DNA from: Comamonas avium
GTDB lineage: Bacteria; Pseudomonadota; Gammaproteobacteria; Burkholderiales; Burkholderiaceae_C
Direction of reading: 5' to 3'
DNA: 39,405 nucleotides
Assembly (NCBI RefSeq): GCF_014836675.1
Contig: NZ_JACSQK010000013.1
Span: 1 to 39,405 of the forward strand
The notes below the pieces were generated by a model that worked only from the letters and a program-made list of their open reading frames with translations, did no database searches and had not been told where the DNA came from. Each line of letters starts with the position of its first letter. The stretch's first letter is position 1. Below, one piece after another: positions 33,451 through 39,405 of the stretch. The translations under genes and the position numbers were made by a program.

Positions 33451-36400
33451 GTTCAACAGTCGCCGGTACTTGGGCATCACCCGCTCAAAGGGCAAGATGT
33501 ACGAACTCGGGCTGCCCGAAGAGACTCACATTGCCGTGCCGGCAGGCGTGGAGCCAGCAGCCCTTTTCCCACTATCCATAGCCACGCTTATGGACGCGGC
33601 TGCATCACTCAACGACGCAGTCAACCCGCACCACGACTTGCCTGCTGAGCTACGAAGCGAACTTGGCTTTGCAGCCAGCTTCTTCGATGCCTACCTCAGC
33701 TCACGTTTCAATGAAGATATTTCTGACGAAGTGATGCTGTTCGCGTCTGCTGCCTATTTCATTGGGCAGCGACCCGGCAGCAGCTTCGTACTTGCACGCC
33801 GCCTTCATGCCGATACGGGCGATGCCCTACAGCAGGTACTTGTTTGGGCATTGAAAGCGGACTGGCGTCGTGTTCCCGTCCTTGCTGCCCATCCCGTCGG
33901 TGGCTGGCTTGGTGAGCTGGTGGCCAGGATTAGGGCGCACTTCAACGACGGAGCCGCTTCACGGCCAGTTGAAGAGGTCTTACTTGAGCTTCGACGACAA
34001 GCCTACGCGAATGGCACGTCACGCGAGGTCGTTCTGACCGAGGTCTCATCTGCCATAGTGAAGTCGCGCCTGGAGAGTTCGTCTTGGAACTTGCTGCCTG
34101 GTTTTAGCGGTTTGACCGCAGCAGACTGGGCACCCGCAATTCGAAAGGCCGGCTTTCCCAAAGAGCTTTGGCCTTCGCAGAAGCTGCTGGGAGAGGCAGG
34201 CATTTTTGCGGGTCGGTCGGGCATCGTTCAGATGCCAACGAGTGCAGGCAAGACACGCTCGGTTGAAGTCATCCTGAGGGGCGCGTTCCTGGCTGACAGG
34301 ACCCGTGTGGCAATTTTGGTCGCGCCGTTCCGCGCGCTTTGCCACGAGATAGCCGGCTCCCTTAGGTTTGCGTTCAAGGGGGAGGACGTCAAGGTCAATG
34401 AGCTGTCCGATGCGCTCCAACTGGATTTCGTGGACCAGCTTGCGGAGCTGCTGGGCGCGGTTGCACCTGCTACCCGAAATCTGCTGGTCCTGACTCCCGA
34501 GAAGCTGCTCTACGTGCTGAGGCAGGAGCCCAGCCTAGTTGCGCACATTGGTCTTGTTGTTTACGACGAAGGCCATCAGTTCGACACTGGCGCGCGAGGC
34601 ATCACCTACGAGCTGCTGTTGACGGAGATTAAGAGCTTGCTTAAGGCAGCTGCCCAGACCGTTCTCATTTCTGCCGTCATCACGAATGCAACCGCCGTTG
34701 GGACCTGGCTTATTGGAGCCGAGCCAAACGTGGTTGACGGAACCGGACTGCTTTCTACGGCTAGGTCGGTAGCGTTCGCGAGATGGGCCGAGCAGCGCGG
34801 CCAACTTCTGTTCTTTGAGTCGGGGGCATACGAGCAGTCCGACTACTTCGTCCCACGTGCGATTGAAGCTCAAGAACTGCAGCTTCGGGGCAAGGAGCGT
34901 AAGGTGCGCTTCTTCCCAGAGAAGGGCGACGGTTCGTGGAAGGACGTGTCGCTGTACCTTGGGATTCGACTTGCTGCCAGCGGCGCTGTGGCTGTCTTCT
35001 GCGGACGCAAGGATACGGCGTCCGGTCTTGCCGAGCGTGCTGTGGAGGTTTATGGCCGCGGCTTTGCGTTGCCTCCGCCGGCTACTGTTTCGAATGCTGC
35101 TGAGATTCAAACTCTGACCCATCTTGCGGCCATGCATTTCGGTGCGGAGTCCACGGTGGCTCAGGCCGCCGCGCTCGGCGTCTTCGTTCACCACGGAACG
35201 ACGCCTCAGGGCCTCCGTCTGGCAATTGAGCATGCGATGCAGCGGGAGCTCATCAAGCTGGTCGTCTGTACTTCAACGCTGGCCCAAGGCGTCAACCTCC
35301 CCATTCGCTACCTCATCGTTTCAGGGGTGAACCAGGGCGAAGACCAAATCAAGACAAGAGACTTTCAGAATTTGATGGGCCGGGCCGGTCGAGCAGGCAT
35401 GCACACCGAAGGTCTGGTCCTCTTCGCGGACCCGCGAGTTGTCGACCGCTGGCCTGCGAGGGACTGGCGCATGAACGCCGCGATTGGGCTCATGCAGCCG
35501 GAGAACGCAGAGGCGACCTCAAGCTCGCTCCTGACATTGCTGGCGCCATTGGCGTCACCCGAAGGCATAAGCTTGCCCCTAGCAACCGACGCGCTGCTTG
35601 CGGCCTACTTCCTGCGGGGTGAGCAGCTCAGTGCTTGGGCGGACGCGGTTGTGGCGGCCCTTCCGCAGTACGGGCTCAAGCAAGTCGACGTCATCAAGGC
35701 GATTTCTAAGCGACAGAAGTTGGTCACCGCTCTCGAGAGCTATCTCATGGCAAACCGCGGCGCGGAGCGCTTCGAAGAGCTAACGCCTCGAGTGCGACTA
35801 TTGGCTCAATCCACTCTGGCCCACGCTTTGGCCGATGAAGGCTCCAAGGCGGCTTTGTGCAGACTGTTCGAGCTGGCCGCCGCCCACATTGAACAGGTGC
35901 TTCCAGACCCAGTTCGTCAGGCTACTTACGCCAAGACGCTGTTGGGCGTGCTAGATGCTGCCCGCGTTGAGGCGTGGGTGAGTGAACGCGCGGAGCTGTT
36001 GCGAGCGCTGACGACAAATGACGAGTGGCTGAGCGCGGTTTGGCCTTTGTTTTTGGAGGTCGTTGACAACAAGATTCTCACAGGGACGGAGCCGCCTGAA
36101 GTTCCATTTCAGCTGGCGCAGGGGTGGATACAGGGCTCCACCTATCAAGGCCTCATAGCGCTTGCGAAAGCTACAGAGGCAACCAAACCGTGGGGAGAGA
36201 AGCGTCGGCGCAAGCTGAGCGATGCCGATGTGCTTGATTTCTTGGAGGGCTGCTTAGGGTTTGACTGCTCACTGGTAGTCGCCGCAATTGGGCAGTTCCT
36301 GTTCGGTGCAACCGGGCTCAACTCGGAGAGCACAGCATCGTTGGCGGAGTTCCAGAAGGCGCTGAAATACGGCCTGCCAAGCAAGCTGGCCGTGTCTGTC

Positions 36401-36574
36401 TACGAGGCTGGTCTTGCGGACCGATTCATTGCGTACAACGTTGCTTTGTCGCTGTCGCTCTTCGGCTACGCGGGGCACCACTTTATCCCGGCTCTTGCAG
36501 AGCATCGAGACGTTGTCTCGGAGGTGTTGCAGCGATACCCGTCGTACTTCACCGATGTGTTGCAAGGGCTTTGA
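33440..36574 (+). CDS. hamB: Hachiman defence helicase HamB (SF2, Ski2-like)
   Basis: 1044 residues; ATG 33440 lies within the end of hamA. An N-terminal domain (1-235) precedes the helicase core: Walker A PTSAGKT (256-262), motif II DEGH (366-369), motif III region ISAVITN (400-406), motif V TSTLAQGVN (601-609), motif VI QNLMGRAGRAG (633-643). The QxxGRAGR form is typical of Ski2-like helicases. The last 400 residues are helical and contain no other known domain. Family knowledge: HamB surveys DNA ends and releases HamA's nuclease on detecting phage-caused disruption. All motifs look intact, so the system should be functional. Confidence 0.9.
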   Translation: MRPEFNSRRYLGITRSKGKMYELGLPEETHIAVPAGVEPAALFPLSIATLMDAAASLNDAVNPHHDLPAELRSELGFAASFFDAYLSSRFNEDISDEVMLFASAAYFIGQRPGSSFVLARRLHADTGDALQQVLVWALKADWRRVPVLAAHPVGGWLGELVARIRAHFNDGAASRPVEEVLLELRRQAYANGTSREVVLTEVSSAIVKSRLESSSWNLLPGFSGLTAADWAPAIRKAGFPKELWPSQKLLGEAGIFAGRSGIVQMPTSAGKTRSVEVILRGAFLADRTRVAILVAPFRALCHEIAGSLRFAFKGEDVKVNELSDALQLDFVDQLAELLGAVAPATRNLLVLTPEKLLYVLRQEPSLVAHIGLVVYDEGHQFDTGARGITYELLLTEIKSLLKAAAQTVLISAVITNATAVGTWLIGAEPNVVDGTGLLSTARSVAFARWAEQRGQLLFFESGAYEQSDYFVPRAIEAQELQLRGKERKVRFFPEKGDGSWKDVSLYLGIRLAASGAVAVFCGRKDTASGLAERAVEVYGRGFALPPPATVSNAAEIQTLTHLAAMHFGAESTVAQAAALGVFVHHGTTPQGLRLAIEHAMQRELIKLVVCTSTLAQGVNLPIRYLIVSGVNQGEDQIKTRDFQNLMGRAGRAGMHTEGLVLFADPRVVDRWPARDWRMNAAIGLMQPENAEATSSSLLTLLAPLASPEGISLPLATDALLAAYFLRGEQLSAWADAVVAALPQYGLKQVDVIKAISKRQKLVTALESYLMANRGAERFEELTPRVRLLAQSTLAHALADEGSKAALCRLFELAAAHIEQVLPDPVRQATYAKTLLGVLDAARVEAWVSERAELLRALTTNDEWLSAVWPLFLEVVDNKILTGTEPPEVPFQLAQGWIQGSTYQGLIALAKATEATKPWGEKRRRKLSDADVLDFLEGCLGFDCSLVVAAIGQFLFGATGLNSESTASLAEFQKALKYGLPSKLAVSVYEAGLADRFIAYNVALSLSLFGYAGHHFIPALAEHRDVVSEVLQRYPSYFTDVLQGL

Positions 36575-37546
36575 CGGTGATGACCCTGAACGTGTTTGCT
36601 AGAACTTGCCGCCCCTTGTTTTGGTGCTGAGATGGCCTCGACCCGCGAACTGGACGACAACAATGCGCATATTGCTGAAAGCTGACTCAGCAAACCGGGG
36701 CTCGGCACCCACTGCATTGCGGCATGACCAAGGCTGGACTGAAAAGCACCTTGGCGCTACTGATCGCAAGTTAGCTGCGATTCGCTGAATGTCGATAACA
36801 CGCACTTGTCGATAGTCAGCAAATCAACGCACTCGCAGCTGCAATGGCCCTAATTTGGTTGAGTCGACACGTAGCCAGCAATGGCAAACTCTGGAAATCT
36901 GCTGCTTCGCAGCGGAAACTGCCCGTCTAGTCTGTGGGTTTGATGCCCGCTTTCGCTGCATAGCAGGCACCAGCAGGAAAATCACGAACGACAGCAGCGA
37001 GTCGTTTTCTGACTGGCGCGAACAACCGCTAATGGATACCTCAGGTTTGTCGCACTGCCACATCAAGCCTGCCAACCGATGGCAAGCGCTTATGCAGCCA
37101 AAAATGGTCGCTTGCTGAAACACCCCCCAAGGCCTGCTCTTGGTCGCAAGCAGTCTGCAGGTACCTTCGATCGCTGCTTACAAGTTCACTTCGCTAACAA
37201 GCAGCCTGCGGGTGCCGCCTATATCACCTGCATGCTATGCGCAGCCATCCCACACCGCGCCCAGGAAGGTGGCACCAAGGAATCACCCTTGCGCTGCATT
37301 CCGGCACCCTCCGCGCTCGTTCCCCCAGCACCACCCGGCAGAAAACCAGACACCAGCACGCGCCCAGGTGACGCAACGCACGCCACCGCAAATACACCAG
37401 CCCTCTAGCATCACCAGATCCGTCAGCACAGCAGCTCTGCGCTGGTGCTTTTCACGCTTTTAAAACCAGCACAGCAGCAAGCCAGAGAAACAGAGAGAAC
37501 AAAGAAAAGAACAATCAATATTTCATATTAAGAAAAACTCTTTATT
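36575..37546. other. Gene-free stretch between Hachiman and the right iterons
   Basis: Nearly 1 kb with only short frames lacking ribosome binding sites. It contains the right cassette site (36787-36817). The part from about 37440 to 37546 becomes strongly AT-rich, as expected next to an origin. Confidence 0.5.
36787..36817. repeat. Right copy of the recombinase-core-like site flanking Hachiman
   Basis: CGATAA (36793-36798), seven-base spacer, TTGTCGATAGT (36806-36816): same orientation and spacing as at 32473-32496, with all 17 arm positions identical. The two copies are 4320 bp apart and enclose hamA-hamB exactly. Confidence 0.6.
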
Positions 37547-37673
37547 TGTTCCCAACTTGTTCCCAAAATGTTCCCACTTTGTTCCCAAAACATTCAGGAG
37601 CATCTAGCGCCCTGTTCATCAGGGTTTCAAGATTTTTTGGCTTTCAAAAAACGCTTTGTTCCCATGTTCCCAA
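37547..37673. repeat. Iteron cluster 2 (TGTTCCCAA), candidate ori/crr element
   Basis: TGTTCCCAA or one-mismatch versions at 37547, 37558, 37569 (last base C) and 37580, exactly 11 bp apart; then 37657 (last base T) and 37665. All face the same way. AT-rich DNA flanks the array. This is the reverse complement of the six repeats at 17038-17153. Confidence 0.78.
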
Positions 37674-37784
37674 GAAAATCATCTCCTGACTTGATTTGCT
37701 TGCGCCTTCAGCCCCCTGCCCGTGCATGCAACAGGCACAAAAAAGCCGCCTCAATGGACGGCTGTTGGCTGGGGCTGGCACGCC

Positions 37785-39029
37785 CTAGCTGGCGCGCTGG
37801 TGCAGCTCGATCACATCAGCACCACGGCGCAGTTTGTCCAGGTAGTCAGCCCATTGCTGGACCAGATCAAAGCGCTTGGTCAGGTACTTGGTGCGGTTGT
37901 AGCTGCGGCCGTTGGCATCTTTCACTGCGTGGGCCAAATTGGCCTCAATCGCCAGCGGGTCCATATCCAGCTGATCCACCAGCATAGTGCGGGCGCTGGC
38001 TCTGAAGCCGTGCCAGCTTTGCTCTGTGCCAAAGCCCAAACCATACAGGGCACTGCGCACGGAGTTATCAGACAGCGGGCGGTCATGGTCGCGCTGCCCG
38101 GGGAAGACGTAGCGGCTATGGCCAGTCATGGGGTGCAGATCTCGCAGCAGCTCTACTGCCTGCGTGGGCATGGGCACCACGTGCGGCTCCCCGTTTTCTT
38201 TCTCCTGCTTGGTGCGCTTCATTTTTTCGCTGGGTATGGTCCACAAGCCTGCATCCAGATCCAACTCTGCCCACTCCATCATGCGCAGGTTGCCGGGCCG
38301 CTGATACAGCAGCGGCGCCAGGAGTAAAGCAGTGCGTACCAATGGACCACCCTTGTAGGCATGCATGGCCCGCAACAGCTCCCCAAAGCGCTGCGGCTCA
38401 ACAATGGCGGCAAAGTTCTTGCCCCGGTATGGCGTCAACCGGCTTTTAAGCCCCTCGGTAATGTCGCGCTGGGTGTTGCTTGCGGTGGGCAACCAGTAGC
38501 GCCACACCTGGCGGGCAAGCATCAAAGCCCGGTCGGCAGTCTCCAGCGCCCCGCGCTCTTCCACTTTTTGCAAAACTGACAGCAGCTCCATGGGTTGAAT
38601 GCTGGCCATGGACCGCTCACCCAGCCAGGGGAACAGGTCGCGCTCCAGTTGTCGCAAGGTGCGCTCGGCGTGGCCAGCGCTCCAGCCCTCGGCCTGTTTG
38701 GTGTGCCATTCCAGCGCCACCGCCTGGAAGGTATCCCCACGATCCAGCCCGCCTTTGAGCTTTTCCAGCTTACGCGTCTGTATGGGGTCACTGCCATCAG
38801 CACGCTGCAGCTTGGCGGCATCCCGGGCTTTGCGCGCAGCAGTCAAGCTAACGTCAGGATAGCTACCCAAAGCGAGCTGCTTTTCCTTACCGTTTGTCCG
38901 ATATTTATAGAACCAGCGCTTTGACCCGCTGGGGCTGACTTGCAGGTAAAGCCCACCAGCATCAGTAAATCGCGCTTGTTTGCGCTCAGGCGGGCAAGCA
39001 GCGTTTCGGCAATGTGCATCGGTCAGCAT
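37785..39029 (-). CDS. Island integrase (P4-type tyrosine recombinase)
   Basis: 414 residues; GGAGG ten bases before ATG 39029. N-terminal arm-binding domain of the P4-integrase type (RFTDAGGLYLQVSPSGSKRWFYKYRTNGKEKQLALGSYPDVSLTAARKARDAAK, 20-73), core-binding region about 100-190, catalytic domain with R244 (YQRPGNLR), HGFR (340-343), LAHAV with H367, and catalytic Tyr in RSYNRTKYL (Y377). It lies about 285 bases from the ssrA 3' end, the expected place for a recombinase that uses this att site. The arm-type repeats overlap its promoter region, so it probably represses or is regulated through them. It should excise the island with help from AlpA. Confidence 0.95.
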   Translation of the reverse strand: MLTDAHCRNAACPPERKQARFTDAGGLYLQVSPSGSKRWFYKYRTNGKEKQLALGSYPDVSLTAARKARDAAKLQRADGSDPIQTRKLEKLKGGLDRGDTFQAVALEWHTKQAEGWSAGHAERTLRQLERDLFPWLGERSMASIQPMELLSVLQKVEERGALETADRALMLARQVWRYWLPTASNTQRDITEGLKSRLTPYRGKNFAAIVEPQRFGELLRAMHAYKGGPLVRTALLLAPLLYQRPGNLRMMEWAELDLDAGLWTIPSEKMKRTKQEKENGEPHVVPMPTQAVELLRDLHPMTGHSRYVFPGQRDHDRPLSDNSVRSALYGLGFGTEQSWHGFRASARTMLVDQLDMDPLAIEANLAHAVKDANGRSYNRTKYLTKRFDLVQQWADYLDKLRRGADVIELHQRAS

Positions 39030-39049
39030 GGGGGGACAGCCTCCAAGGG

Positions 39050-39200
39050 TGGGGGTACAAATCCGAGCTCTCAGCCCCTGAATGGGGGTACAACGTATGG
39101 GCCGCTAGGCCGCATGGATGCTGGGTTTGGCCTGAAAGTGGGGGTACAACTTGGCCAAAGTATAGGCTTTTAGCGAGTTGTACCCCCACTTGTACCCCCA
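39050..39200. repeat. Integrase arm-type repeats and int promoter region
   Basis: TGGGGGTACA at 39050-39059, 39083-39092 and 39139-39148; inverted TGTACCCCCA at 39179-39188 and 39191-39200. Extended consensus AAAGTGGGGGTACA. Two further copies lie at the other end of the island (16552-16578). Placement between integrase start and att is typical for arm sites. Confidence 0.65.
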
Positions 39201-39270
39201 CTTTGCCTCGGATGCCCACGCACTTCGGCGGATGACTACGGAAGCTAAGCTGTTGATTTACCAAAGAAAA

Positions 39271-39302
39271 AGGGCGTTCACTGGAAGTCAGCGAACGCCC
39301 TT
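39271..39302 (-). terminator. ssrA terminator
   Basis: AAGGGCGTTC, loop, GAACGCCCTT followed on the minus strand by TTTCTTT. It lies 12 bases past the tmRNA CCA end. Confidence 0.85.
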
Positions 39303-39313
39303 GGACGTGTGGG

Positions 39314-39405
39314 TGGTGGAGCTGGCGGGAATTGAACCCGCGTCTAACCCAATAAACATGCGGCTTCCAAGGCGTCTGTGCTAAATCGGTGCTATCACCT
39401 AAATT
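39314..39405 (-). ncRNA. ssrA: tmRNA, 3' part (runs off window)
   Basis: Minus strand ends GACGCGGGTTCAATTCCCGC, then CAGCTCCACCA at 39324-39314, which is the T-arm, acceptor stem and CCA of tmRNA and nearly identical to the E. coli 3' end. tmRNA rescues stalled ribosomes by trans-translation. The 5' half and tag sequence are outside the window. The 3' end is a favourite integration site for islands, and the P4-type integrase lies next to it. A tRNA was considered, but the sequence 5' of the T-arm does not fold as one. Confidence 0.88.

Noticed and set aside
23390..39029. P4 packaging functions (sid, psu, delta) in the island
   Set aside because: Every larger frame was read and none resembles these proteins, so capsid hijacking cannot be claimed.
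37722..39384. Plus-strand frames opposite the integrase
   Set aside because: The minus-strand frame encodes a full P4-type integrase with all catalytic residues; the opposite frames are shadows.
39314..39405. tRNA gene at the right edge
   Set aside because: The T-arm and acceptor end match tRNA-like structure, but the upstream sequence does not give an anticodon arm, and the 3' end matches tmRNA.

Overview
The window reads as a piece of a betaproteobacterial chromosome, most likely Burkholderiales/Comamonadaceae (Comamonas- or Delftia-like). This is inferred from the 3' end of a tmRNA gene at the right edge, the style of the mobile genes and the mostly GC-rich codon use; there is no rRNA or housekeeping protein to fix the genus.

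Left part (1-6212, minus strand): the N-terminal 2070 codons of a giant autotransporter adhesin, starting with an ESPR-type extended signal peptide and built from two different kinds of beta-strand repeat; its C-terminus lies outside the window. All long plus-strand frames here are shadows.

Middle part (about 6.4-16.4 kb): a decayed prophage or mosaic region. It holds a lysis cassette (endolysin with a damaged 5' end, Rz, nested Rz1), a two-gene SPFH-lipoprotein cassette, a membrane diguanylate cyclase, several very small phage-type genes, a broken rdgC, a divergent LysR/tautomerase pair, a lipoprotein, half of an IS3-family insertion sequence, and the C-terminal stump of a tyrosine integrase. 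Several blocks follow a repeated terminator plus CTGGAG junction, and about 110 bp are duplicated, so the region looks assembled from cassettes.

Right part (about 16.4-39.3 kb): an integrative island of P4-satellite type inserted in ssrA (tmRNA). The integrase sits beside the ssrA 3' end, and the far end carries a degenerate copy of the ssrA 3' end with its own terminator. Core genes, all on the minus strand, are a 974-aa primase/helicase, a small protein, an AlpA regulator, an unknown gene behind a promoter whose spacer is a near-consensus LexA (SOS) box, and two small genes preceded by a terminated leader that resembles P4 CI/C4 immunity RNA. Two clusters of a 9-bp TTGGGAACA repeat lie on either side of the att junction of the circularised form, as expected for a two-site (ori/crr) replication origin.

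The island's cargo is defence-like: a CoiA-type nuclease-like protein, an OLD-family ATPase-TOPRIM nuclease, three membrane proteins of unknown function (one resembling AbiC-type abortive-infection proteins), a small tyrosine recombinase, and a two-gene Hachiman system (hamA-hamB). The Hachiman operon is bracketed by two direct copies of a dyad-symmetric site that resembles a tyrosine-recombinase core site, suggesting a mobile defence cassette inside the satellite. No P4 packaging genes (sid, psu, delta) were recognised.
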